Below, piece after piece: positions 17,112 through 24,382 of a stretch of 64,000 nt of DNA (the first letter of the stretch is position 1; each line of letters starts with the position of its first letter). The notes below the pieces were generated by a model, which was given only the letters and a program-made list of their open reading frames with translations, ran no database searches and was not told the origin of the DNA. The position numbers and the translations under genes were made by a program. This stretch comes from JACVRW01 sp963850205 (GTDB lineage Bacteria > Actinomycetota > Thermoleophilia > Solirubrobacterales > Thermoleophilaceae). The DNA lies in contig CAWKKJ010000012.1 of NCBI GenBank assembly GCA_963850205.1, positions 186,001 to 250,000 on the forward strand. The letters are read 5' to 3'.

Positions 17112-18604
17112 TGATGCGCTACCTCTACGAGCACGCCGAGGTGCGGCCGGACCATCCCGCCGTGGTCTACGAGGACCAGCGGATCGGCTTCGCCGACCTC
17201 GTCGAGCGCATCGAGCGCCTCGCCGCGGGCCTCGCCGACCGGGGCATAGGGCCCGGCGACGCCGTCGCCCTGCTGCTGCCCAACGATCCGTCCTTCGTCG
17301 TCAGCTGGCACGCCATCACCGCCCTGGGCGGCATCGTCGCTCCGGTCAACCCGTCCTTCAAGCAGGAGGAGCTGCGGTTCACCTTCCGGGAGTGCGACGT
17401 CAAGGCGGTGATCAGCGACGAGCGCACAGCGGGCGTCTGCGAGCGCATCGTGGCGGCGTTCGACCGGCCCGTCGAGGTGATCCCGACCACGGCGGCCCAC
17501 GGGCAGTCCCTCACGCTGGACATGCTCATCGAGGGGAGCGATCCCGCGCGCCTCGAGCCGCGTTCGCCGGACGAGGTCTACCTGTACCAGTTCTCGTCGG
17601 GCTCGACGGGCCGCCCGAAGCGCGTGCCGAGAACCCACGCCCAGTGCGTCGCTGAGGGCGAGCTCTACAACGCCACGTTCGGCCGGGACCCGGAGGACAA
17701 GGTCTTCTGCACCGTCCCCCTGTTCCACACCTACGGCATGGGCGCATGCCTGTTCTGGTCGGCCACCTCCGGCGCCACGATGGTGATCCTCGAGGACCCG
17801 AACCCCTTCCTGCTCCGCCGGCACCGCGCGCTCGAGCTGATCGAGCAGGAGCGGGCGACCGTATTTCCGGGCGTGCCCTTCAACTTCAGGTTGATGGCGG
17901 AGGCGCCCAAGGGGGCCGACCTCTCCTCGCTGCGGCTTCTGTTCTCGGCCGGCACGGCGCTGCCCCGCCCCAGCTTCGAGGCCTTCGGCGAGCGCTTCGG
18001 GCTGCTGGTCCGCCAGCTCTACGGCAGCACCGAGGCCGGCTTCATGACGGTGAACCTCGACCCCGACCCGGTCGCCACGTTCGAATCGGTCGGCAAGTCG
18101 GCCGGCGACGTGGAGATCCGCATCCTGGACGAGGACATGAACGTCCTGCCGCCGGGCGAGGAGGGCGAGGTGGCCGTCAGGAGCCCGGCGATGACGAACG
18201 GCTACTCCGGGATGGAGGAGCTCAATCGCGAGGCCTTCCGCGACGGCTACTTCCACACCGGCGACCTGGGGCGGCTCGACGAGGAGGGCCGGCTGTACCT
18301 GACCGGCCGCAAGAAGCTGCTGATCGAGGTGGGCGGCTACAAGGTCGATCCGATCGAGGTGCAGGACGTGGTCGTGGCCCATCCCAAGGTCCGCGAGGCG
18401 GTGGTGGTGGGCGCGGCGGGGACCGCCGCGGGCGAGGAGCTCGTGAAGGCGGTCGTCGTGCCGAACGAGGGTGTCGACGACCGCGAGCTGGTGGAGTTCT
18501 GCCGCGAGCGGCTGGCCAACTACAAGGTCCCCCAGATCGTGGAGTTCCGGGAGGAGATCCCCAAGAGCCCGCTGGGAAAGGTGCTCCGCAAGTACCTCGT
18601 TTGA
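17108..18604 (+). CDS. AMP-forming acyl/aryl ligase 1 (adenylate-forming enzyme)
   Basis: 498 residues of the ANL superfamily. Motifs in order: P-loop SSGSTGRPKRV (~160), VFPGVPFNFRL, LYGSTEAGF (~305), the hinge motif HTGDLGRLDEEGRLYLTGRKK (~385-405) and the catalytic lysine near the end in PLGKVLRKYL. It activates a carboxylate as an adenylate and hands it to a thiol. Coupling to the carrier protein suggests the thiol is holo-ACP rather than CoA. The specificity pocket cannot be read reliably by eye. It is clearly a paralogue of ligase 2 at 20758. The operon also makes 4-aminobenzoate, the natural candidate substrate. Confidence 0.85.
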   Translation: MMMRYLYEHAEVRPDHPAVVYEDQRIGFADLVERIERLAAGLADRGIGPGDAVALLLPNDPSFVVSWHAITALGGIVAPVNPSFKQEELRFTFRECDVKAVISDERTAGVCERIVAAFDRPVEVIPTTAAHGQSLTLDMLIEGSDPARLEPRSPDEVYLYQFSSGSTGRPKRVPRTHAQCVAEGELYNATFGRDPEDKVFCTVPLFHTYGMGACLFWSATSGATMVILEDPNPFLLRRHRALELIEQERATVFPGVPFNFRLMAEAPKGADLSSLRLLFSAGTALPRPSFEAFGERFGLLVRQLYGSTEAGFMTVNLDPDPVATFESVGKSAGDVEIRILDEDMNVLPPGEEGEVAVRSPAMTNGYSGMEELNREAFRDGYFHTGDLGRLDEEGRLYLTGRKKLLIEVGGYKVDPIEVQDVVVAHPKVREAVVVGAAGTAAGEELVKAVVVPNEGVDDRELVEFCRERLANYKVPQIVEFREEIPKSPLGKVLRKYLV

Positions 18605-18608
18605 GGGT

Positions 18609-18614
18609 TACCCT
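18609..18614 (+). promoter_or_regulatory. Putative internal -10 (TACCCT) before pabAB
   Basis: TACCCT ends 6 nt before the GTG of pabAB, inside the GGTTACC context also seen at the operon promoter. It could give a leaderless pabAB transcript. Confidence 0.4.
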
Positions 18615-18620
18615 GAATCA

Positions 18621-20768
18621 GTGAAGACGCTGCTCATCGACAACTACGACTCCTTCACGTACAACCTCTTCCAGCTGCTGGCGGAGGCGAACGGCGAGGA
18701 GCCCGTGGTGGTGCGAAACGACGGCGCCACCTGGGACGAGCTGTCGCGCTGGGAGGTCGACAACGTCGTCATCTCCCCCGGGCCCGGGCGCCCCGACCAC
18801 GAGAAGGACTTCGGCGTCTGCGGCGACGCCATCCTCAGGGCCCACGTGCCGCTGCTCGGCGTCTGTCTGGGCCACCAGGGGCTCGGCTGGATCGCCGGGG
18901 CGCAGGTGGTGCACGCGCCCGAGGTGATGCACGGGCGCCTGAGCGCCGTGATCCACGAGGAGACGCCGCTGTTCGCCGGGATCCCGCGCGAGTTCCAGGC
19001 GGTGCGCTACCACTCGCTGTGCATCTCGCAGCCGCTTCCGGAGGACCTGGAGCCGATCGCGTGGACGAGCGACGGGGTGCTGATGGCCGTGGCCCATCGC
19101 CGCCGTCCCCTCTGGGGGGTCCAGTTCCATCCCGAGTCGATCTCCACCGACTACGGGCGCCGGCTGCTCGCCAACTTCCGCGACCTCACCGCCGAGGCGG
19201 CCGGCCGGCTGGGACCCGGGCCTCCCGGCCCGGTCCGGATGCCGTTCAGGTCGTCGAAGCCGGCGTGGCGACCCGAGCAGCGTGCCCGGCTGCAGCTGAA
19301 GGTCAAGCGGCTGGATCGCCTCTACGACACCGAGCGGGCCTTCGTCCATCTGTTTGGAGACAGCGAGCACGCCTTCTGGCTCGACAGCAGCCGGGTCGAC
19401 GAGCGCGCCCGCTTCTCGTTCATGGGCGCCACGGGCGGTCCGCTCAGCTCGTTCGTGACCTACGACGTGGCCTCGAAGGAGGTGCGTGTCGAGCGCGGCG
19501 GCTCGGCCGAGGTGCACCAGGAGACGATCTTCAGCTATCTGGGCCGAGAGATGCGCCGCATGCGCTACCTCTCCGACGACCTGCCGTTCGACTTCAACTG
19601 CGGCTTCGCCGGCTACTTCGGGTACGAGCTCAAGGACGATTGCGAGGGCGATCTCCCGTACCAGGCCGCCACGCCGGACGCCGCGTTCGTCTTCGCCGAC
19701 CGGCTGATCGCGTTCGACCACCTCGAGCAGGCGACCTACGTGCTGTGCCTGACCGATCCCGACAGCGAGGCCGACGGCGAGCGCTGGATCCGCGAGACGT
19801 CTCTGCGGCTGGCGGCCCTGCCGCCTGTCACCGCTCCGGACTGGGAGGAGCTGTCACACGAGGCGGAGCCGGCCGCCTTCACGCTCAGCCGATCGCACGA
19901 GCAGTACCTGGACGACATTGCACGCGTCAAGCAGTACCTGACCGACGGCGACAGCTACGAGGTCTGCCTCACGAACAAGGTGTGGAGTGACGCCGCGCCG
20001 CCGCCGCTGCCGCTCTACCGGACCCTGCGCCGGGTCAACCCGGCCCCGTTCTCGGCCTTCCTGAAGCTCGGCGAGACCGCGGTGGTCAGCTCCTCGCCGG
20101 AGCGCTTCCTGAGCATCGGCCGCGACCGCTGGGTTGAGGCCAAGCCGATCAAGGGCACGAGTCCTCGCGGCGACACGCCGGCCGAGGACGCGCGCATCAG
20201 CGAGGACCTCCGCACGGACGAGAAGAGCCGCGCGGAGAACCTGATGATCACCGACCTGCTCCGCAACGACCTCGGGGTGGTGTGCGAGATCGGCACCGTG
20301 CACGTTCCGCATCTGATGCACATCGAGACCTACGAGACCGTGCATCAGCTTGTCTCGACGGTCCGCGGCCTGCTGCGCGAGGATCTCGAGGCGCCGGACT
20401 GCATCCGCGCCTGCTTCCCCGGCGGCTCGATGACCGGCGCCCCGAAGAAGCGCACGATGGAGATCATCGACGAGCTCGAGCGCGAGCCGCGCGGCGTGTA
20501 CTCGGGGGCGATCGGCTACCTCGGGCTGAGCGGCGCCTCGGACCTCAACATCGTGATCAGGACCGTCGTCATGGACGGGGAGTCCACGAGCATCGGGACC
20601 GGCGGCGCGATCGTCATGCAGTCCGACGCCGAGGACGAGTTCGAGGAGACGCTGCTGAAGGCCCGCGCGCTGATGCAGGCAATCGACCCGCGCGCCGACC
20701 CGCACACGGCCTTCGAGGGCATGGGTCCGGCGCCGGTCACGGCGTCCGCGTCCGACGATGGAAGCTGA
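18621..20768 (+). CDS. pabAB: Fused aminodeoxychorismate synthase (PabA glutaminase + PabB)
   Basis: 715 residues. Residues 1-195 form a class I glutamine amidotransferase: DNYDSFTYNL, oxyanion motif VVISPGPGRP, nucleophile Cys in LLGVCLGHQ, and His/Glu in GVQFHPESI. From ~220 on is the chorismate-binding domain, with PIKGTSPRG, RAENLMITDLLRNDLG, CFPGGSMTGAPKKRTMEII and GAIGYLG. The Lys in PIKGT is the residue that separates aminodeoxychorismate synthases from anthranilate synthases (PIAGT), so this makes 4-amino-4-deoxychorismate, not anthranilate. PabA-PabB fusions are common in actinobacterial secondary metabolism. The GTG lies 16 nt after ligase 1, and the 3' end overlaps ligase 2 by 11 nt. 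Confidence 0.92.
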   Translation: MKTLLIDNYDSFTYNLFQLLAEANGEEPVVVRNDGATWDELSRWEVDNVVISPGPGRPDHEKDFGVCGDAILRAHVPLLGVCLGHQGLGWIAGAQVVHAPEVMHGRLSAVIHEETPLFAGIPREFQAVRYHSLCISQPLPEDLEPIAWTSDGVLMAVAHRRRPLWGVQFHPESISTDYGRRLLANFRDLTAEAAGRLGPGPPGPVRMPFRSSKPAWRPEQRARLQLKVKRLDRLYDTERAFVHLFGDSEHAFWLDSSRVDERARFSFMGATGGPLSSFVTYDVASKEVRVERGGSAEVHQETIFSYLGREMRRMRYLSDDLPFDFNCGFAGYFGYELKDDCEGDLPYQAATPDAAFVFADRLIAFDHLEQATYVLCLTDPDSEADGERWIRETSLRLAALPPVTAPDWEELSHEAEPAAFTLSRSHEQYLDDIARVKQYLTDGDSYEVCLTNKVWSDAAPPPLPLYRTLRRVNPAPFSAFLKLGETAVVSSSPERFLSIGRDRWVEAKPIKGTSPRGDTPAEDARISEDLRTDEKSRAENLMITDLLRNDLGVVCEIGTVHVPHLMHIETYETVHQLVSTVRGLLREDLEAPDCIRACFPGGSMTGAPKKRTMEIIDELEREPRGVYSGAIGYLGLSGASDLNIVIRTVVMDGESTSIGTGGAIVMQSDAEDEFEETLLKARALMQAIDPRADPHTAFEGMGPAPVTASASDDGS

Positions 20769-22230
20769 CCAGTTGCAGGCCGGTGCGGGGGCCACCTCCA
20801 TGGCGTCGATGCTCGACGCCGCGGCGGCGGGCGGCCTCGTCCACGGCGACGAGCGGATCGGCTGGCAACAGCTGCGCGAACGCGCGGACCGGTTGGCGCA
20901 GGGGCTAGCCTCGCTCGGTCTGGGGCCGGGCGACCCGGTGGCGCTCGTGGTCGACAACGTCCCGGCCTTCGCGGTGGGCTTCTTCGCGATCGCACGGCTC
21001 GGCGGCGTCGTCGTCCCCCTGAACCCGCAGTTCAAGGAGGCGGAGTTCGACTTCCACTTCGCCGAGGCCCGGGTCAAGGCGATCATCGGACACGGCGACT
21101 CCGCCGTCGAGGTCGTGCGCGAAGGGGAGCCGGTCCCGCTCGAGAGCCTGATGAAGGGGCAGTCCGGGTCGGTGGAGGACGCGGCCACGGCGGACGCCGA
21201 GGCCGTCTACCAGTACTCGTCCGGCTCGACCGGCCGCCCGAAGCGGGTGGCGCGGACGCATCGGCAGCTGGTGGCGGAGGCCGACAGCCTGGTGGCCACC
21301 GCCAGCATGGTGTCCGACGACGTCGTCTATTGCACCATCCCCCTCTTCCACACCTACGGCATGGGCTGTTGCCTGCTCGCCGCCGTGCGTGCCGGCGCGA
21401 CGCTCGTGCTCGCCGACGACGCCCACCCCTTCGTCCTCAAGCGCGATCAGGTGCTGGCCGAGATGGAGCGCGAACGCGTGACCGTCTTCCCCACGGTGCC
21501 CTTCACGCTGCGGCTGCTGGCCGAGGCGCCCGGCTCGGCTGACCTGTCCTCGCTGCGCCTCTGCATCTCCGCCGCCAATGCGCTGCCCCGTTCGACCTTC
21601 GCCGCCTTCGAGAGCAAGTTCGGCGTTCCGATCAGGCAGATGTACGGCTGCACCGAGGCGGGGGCGGTCACCCTCAACCTCGACGAGGACCCGCGCGCCA
21701 ACGTCACGTCCGCGGGGCGCCCGCTGCGGGGAGTCGAGGTGTCGATCGTGGACGACCAGGGAGCGGAGCTCGAGGTCGGCCGCAACGGGGAGGTCGTGAT
21801 CCGCAGCCCGGCGATGACCGGCGGCTATGCGGGCATGGACGAGCTCAACGAGCTGGCCTTCCGCGAGATCGGCTACTTCTCGGGGGACCGCGGCCGGCTG
21901 GACGAGGACGGACGGCTCTTCATCACCGGGCGCAAGAAGCTGCTCATCGACGTACGGGGGGACAAGGTCGACCCGATCGAGGTCGAGGACGTCCTGGCCG
22001 TGCACCCGAAGGTCAGCGAGGTGGTGGTCGTCGGGGTCGCCAGCGGCGTCGCCGGCGAGGAGCTGCTCAAGGCCGTGGTGGTGGCGCGGCGCGAGTGTCA
22101 GGAGCGCGAGCTGGTTCGCTACTGCCGGGAGCGCCTCGCGGACTACAAGGTGCCCCAGCTCGTCGAGTTCCGCGACGAGATCCCGCGGAATCCAGCCGGA
22201 AAGGTGCTCCGCAAGTACCTGGTCGAGTGA
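20758..22230 (+). CDS. AMP-forming acyl/aryl ligase 2 (paralogue of ligase 1)
   Basis: 490 residues, ANL superfamily. Motifs: SSGSTGRPKRVARTH (P-loop), FPTVPFTLRLLAEAPGSAD, MYGCTEAGAVTLN, hinge FSGDRGRLDEDGRLFITGRKK and C-terminal AGKVLRKYLVE with the catalytic Lys. Compared with ligase 1 it has Cys instead of Ser in the YGxTEAG loop, GDRG instead of GDLG, and RGDKV instead of GGYKV after the hinge. The two paralogues may therefore differ in substrate or thiol acceptor. The start overlaps the pabAB stop by 11 nt (translational coupling). A probable terminator lies 24 nt after its stop. Confidence 0.84.
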   Translation: MEADQLQAGAGATSMASMLDAAAAGGLVHGDERIGWQQLRERADRLAQGLASLGLGPGDPVALVVDNVPAFAVGFFAIARLGGVVVPLNPQFKEAEFDFHFAEARVKAIIGHGDSAVEVVREGEPVPLESLMKGQSGSVEDAATADAEAVYQYSSGSTGRPKRVARTHRQLVAEADSLVATASMVSDDVVYCTIPLFHTYGMGCCLLAAVRAGATLVLADDAHPFVLKRDQVLAEMERERVTVFPTVPFTLRLLAEAPGSADLSSLRLCISAANALPRSTFAAFESKFGVPIRQMYGCTEAGAVTLNLDEDPRANVTSAGRPLRGVEVSIVDDQGAELEVGRNGEVVIRSPAMTGGYAGMDELNELAFREIGYFSGDRGRLDEDGRLFITGRKKLLIDVRGDKVDPIEVEDVLAVHPKVSEVVVVGVASGVAGEELLKAVVVARRECQERELVRYCRERLADYKVPQLVEFRDEIPRNPAGKVLRKYLVE

Positions 22231-22253
22231 TCGCGTAGCGATCGAGCTTGCCC

Positions 22254-22293
22254 GCCGGGAAGGCCACCCTTTCGGGTCCTACCGGCCCTTTTT
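22254..22293 (+). terminator. Putative Rho-independent terminator of the ACP/pabAB operon
   Basis: GCCGG (22254-22258) can pair with CCGGC (22282-22286) around an inner ACCC/GGGT hairpin. CC and a T run follow. It lies just after ligase 2 and before the 20-bp repeats. Confidence 0.5.
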
Positions 22294-22340
22294 GCGTAAA
22301 GAATCGGCGAACTGCGTAAAGATCGCTCGAGGCGCGTAAA
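22294..22340 (+). repeat. Three GCGTAAA direct repeats at exact 20-bp spacing (operator-like)
   Basis: GCGTAAA occurs at 22294, 22314 and 22334, always 20 bp apart (about two helical turns), in a noticeably A/T-richer gap. Units 1 and 3 also share a downstream GGCGAA. The spacing would place three protein-binding sites on one face of the DNA upstream of the sugar transferase gene. No matching regulator is identifiable here. Confidence 0.6.
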
Positions 22341-22416
22341 CCATTGGCGAAGCTGGGAAATCGAAGGTACTTTCGAAGCAGTTCTGCCGAGTACCTCTCT
22401 CGGATGAAGCGCACAG

Positions 22417-23232
22417 TTGAATACGGATCCAATAAGTCTCAGTCCCGCTGGGGACCTAGCGGCCCCATCCTCGGAGCCGGAGCCGGCATTCGCATCGATG
22501 CCGCCGGCCGAGCTCGGGCTGCCGCCGGCCGAGCACGGGTTTCCGACGGTCGAGCTGGCCGGTGCGCGGTCGTCGACGCGCGACCTCCTCAACCGCGCCG
22601 CGATCCGCTTCGTGGACGTGGTGGTGGCCGCCTTCCTGCTGGTGCTCTTCCTCCCGTTGATGGTCCTGACCGCGATCGCCGTCCGGATCGATTCGCCGGG
22701 GCCCGCCTTCTTCCGCTGCGAGCGAGTCGGCTACCGCGGTGGGCGCCTGCTGATGCTGAAGGTGCGGAAAATGAGGCACCGCGCGTGGGGCTCTCCCCTG
22801 ACCACGGAAGACGACGCCCGCTTCACGCGCATCGGCGGCCTGCTCACGACGCTGAAGATCGACGAGATCCCGCAGCTCGTGCACGTCCTGCGAGGCAGCA
22901 TGAGCCTCGTCGGTCCCAGGCCTGAGGCGGCGGTCTTTGTCAACCTGCATCGTCAGGACTACGCCGAGATCCTCTCGGTGCGGCCGGGGATCACCGGCCT
23001 GTCACAGATCGCGTTCGTAGACGAGCGCAAGCTTCTCGACCCCGCCGATCCGGTGGGGCACTACGTCAGCAGCATCCTGCCCCAGAAGGTCGCCCTCGAC
23101 ACGATGTACGCGAGGCGACGGTGCCTGTCCTTCAACCTGCGCATCCTGTGCTGGACCATCGCAGCGGTGGTGCTGAGATGTCAGGTGGCGGTGCACCGCG
23201 AGACCGGCAGGATCAGCCTGCGCAGGCGATAG
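22417..23232 (+). CDS. Bacterial sugar transferase (polyprenyl-phosphate sugar-1-phosphate transferase)
   Basis: 271 residues. A ~50-residue Pro/Ala-rich N-terminus is followed by one membrane segment (VVVAAFLLVLFLPLMVLTAI) and the catalytic domain: SPGPAFFRCERVGYRGG, LLTTLKIDEIPQLVHVLRG, SLVGPRPE and PGITGLSQI. This is the short (monotopic) phosphoglycosyltransferase form that starts a repeat unit on undecaprenyl phosphate. The start is uncertain: TTG at 22417 or ATG at 22498 (MPPAELG). It is a second initiating enzyme besides the long form at 44939, and lies directly after the aminobenzoate module and the 20-bp repeats. Confidence 0.85.
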   Translation: MNTDPISLSPAGDLAAPSSEPEPAFASMPPAELGLPPAEHGFPTVELAGARSSTRDLLNRAAIRFVDVVVAAFLLVLFLPLMVLTAIAVRIDSPGPAFFRCERVGYRGGRLLMLKVRKMRHRAWGSPLTTEDDARFTRIGGLLTTLKIDEIPQLVHVLRGSMSLVGPRPEAAVFVNLHRQDYAEILSVRPGITGLSQIAFVDERKLLDPADPVGHYVSSILPQKVALDTMYARRRCLSFNLRILCWTIAAVVLRCQVAVHRETGRISLRRR

Positions 23233-23268
23233 GGCGTCTGCCGAGCGGGCCCGGACGGGTAGCCCGGC

Positions 23269-23274
23269 TAGCAT
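23269..23274 (+). promoter_or_regulatory. Putative -10 (TAGCAT) for coiled-coil protein 23281-23733
   Basis: TAGCAT ends 6 nt before tandem ATG codons (23281, 23284). The same CGGCTAGCAT decamer precedes the MaoC gene at 27632. Confidence 0.45.
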
Positions 23275-23280
23275 GGCTGC

Positions 23281-23733
23281 ATGATGGACACCGCGCCCGA
23301 TACACCGCGGTACCTGCACGATGGGGATACTCAAGCGGTGCCCGACCGCGATTCACCCGCGGCCGAAACCACGGCGGCCGTCGACGTCAGCGAGCTGCTG
23401 GCGAGGGTGGCGGAGCAGACGGAGCAGCTCGCCGAGGCCAAGGTGGAGCACAAGCACGCCGAGGCCGAGCTGAAGAGGAAGACGCGTGAGGTGAACGCCG
23501 AGCGCAAGGCCCACAAGGCGACGCGCGAGCGCCTCGAGGAGGATTCCCAGACGCTGCTGGACGAGTGCGATCGGCTCGCAGCGGAGAGTCGCGCGCTCGA
23601 GGCCGAGGTCGCCCGGGAGCGAAACGCGCTCACCGCGGTCGAGGAGGACCTCAAGCGCGTGCAGGACCGGACCGTCGCGCTGGAGGAGAAGCTGAAGATC
23701 GCTTCGGCCCAGCGGCGGCAGAACGAGGCCTAG
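23281..23733 (+). CDS. Hypothetical coiled-coil protein
   Basis: 150 residues. After ~35 mostly polar residues, the rest is a continuous heptad pattern (LLARVAEQTEQLAEAKVEHK, LDECDRLAAESRALEAEVAR, LKRVQDRTVALEEKL), rich in Glu, Lys, Arg and Ala. It has no signal peptide or membrane segment, so it is probably a cytoplasmic coiled-coil oligomer. It stands alone between the sugar transferase and a convergent thioesterase, whose 3' end it overlaps by 4 nt. I do not recognise a family. Tandem ATG codons leave the start ambiguous by one residue. Confidence 0.65.
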   Translation: MMDTAPDTPRYLHDGDTQAVPDRDSPAAETTAAVDVSELLARVAEQTEQLAEAKVEHKHAEAELKRKTREVNAERKAHKATRERLEEDSQTLLDECDRLAAESRALEAEVARERNALTAVEEDLKRVQDRTVALEEKLKIASAQRRQNEA

Positions 23734-24143
23734 GGCCGCAGCACCATCTGCGTGCAGGTGAAGAAGGCGGCGCTCTTCTCGCCCTTGCTGATGCGCACCT
23801 CCCACACCTGGGTGCGGCGGCCGATGTGCAGCGGGTGGCCGATCGCGGTCAGCACGTCGCCGGGGCCGGCGGCCGTGAAGACGTTGGCCTTGAGCTCGGC
23901 GGTGGTAAAGCCCCGGCCGGAGGACAGGTTGCGGATGGTGCCCCAGGCGGCCACCGTGTCGGCGAAGGCCACCCACACCCCTCCGTGCACGTAGCCCCCC
24001 GGGTGCAGGTGGCGTTCGTCCACCAGCAGGCGGCCCTCGACCTCGGTGTCCTCGATGCGCAGCAGCTCGATCCCGAGATCGCCGGGGAAGCTCCCGGCGA
24101 TCTCCCTGTCGAAGAGCGCGGGCGTGACCTCCGGGTTGGTCAG
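23730..24143 (-). CDS. PaaI-type hotdog-fold thioesterase (probable CTG start)
   Basis: 137 residues if read from the CTG at 24143 (TNPEVTPALFDREIAGSFPG follows). The hotdog core has HPGGYVHGGVWVAFADTVAAWG, with the GG...D pattern of PaaI-like acyl-CoA thioesterases, then GDVLTAIGHPLHIGRRTQVWEV. The first ATG/GTG/TTG in frame is a GTG at 24023, which would cut off a conserved ~40-residue N-terminus. CTG at 24143 overlaps the ferredoxin stop as CTGA, with GGAG just upstream, copying the usual ATGA coupling. It probably hydrolyses a CoA ester from the malyl-CoA operon, of which it is the last gene. Confidence 0.75.
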   Translation of the reverse strand: MTNPEVTPALFDREIAGSFPGDLGIELLRIEDTEVEGRLLVDERHLHPGGYVHGGVWVAFADTVAAWGTIRNLSSGRGFTTAELKANVFTAAGPGDVLTAIGHPLHIGRRTQVWEVRISKGEKSAAFFTCTQMVLRP

Positions 24144-24382
24144 GAGCGCTCCAGCGCCGCGCCCTCGTCGTAGAGCTTGACCACGCGCACGGCCCCCGGC
24201 GGGGCGGCATCGAGGCAGAGCTCACAGAGCACGCACTCGTCCAGGTTGCTCTCGACGATCTCGACTCCGGACTCGCCGGCGGCGAAGATGTCGACCGGGC
24301 AGGCCTCCGCCAGCCGCCGGGCGAGGTCGGCGTCGGCGCGGACGACCTCGCTCACGTCGACCCGGATGAAGATCCCGTCCAT
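24140..24382 (-). CDS. FixX-like ferredoxin-type iron-sulfur protein
   Basis: 80 residues. An early ACPVDIF is followed by DECVLCELCLDAAP, giving the CP plus CxxCxxC cysteine arrangement of FixX-type single [4Fe-4S] ferredoxins, which normally pass electrons between ETF-quinone oxidoreductase and partners. No FixABC/ETF genes are in the window. The start codon overlaps the upstream ligase-alpha stop by one base (TGATG) and its own stop overlaps the thioesterase start, so it is embedded in the operon. Why a malyl-CoA operon needs a ferredoxin is not evident from the sequence. Confidence 0.75.
   Translation of the reverse strand: MDGIFIRVDVSEVVRADADLARRLAEACPVDIFAAGESGVEIVESNLDECVLCELCLDAAPPGAVRVVKLYDEGAALERS

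Noticed and set aside
18621..20768. Reading the fused synthase as anthranilate synthase (TrpEG)
   Set aside because: The chorismate-binding domain has PIKGT; the Lys is the hallmark of aminodeoxychorismate synthase, whereas anthranilate synthases have PIAGT. A PabC-like gene is adjacent and no trp gene is.
22294..22340. CRISPR-like repeat
   Set aside because: Only three 7-bp units 20 bp apart, with non-unique short spacers and no cas genes; the arrangement fits an operator.
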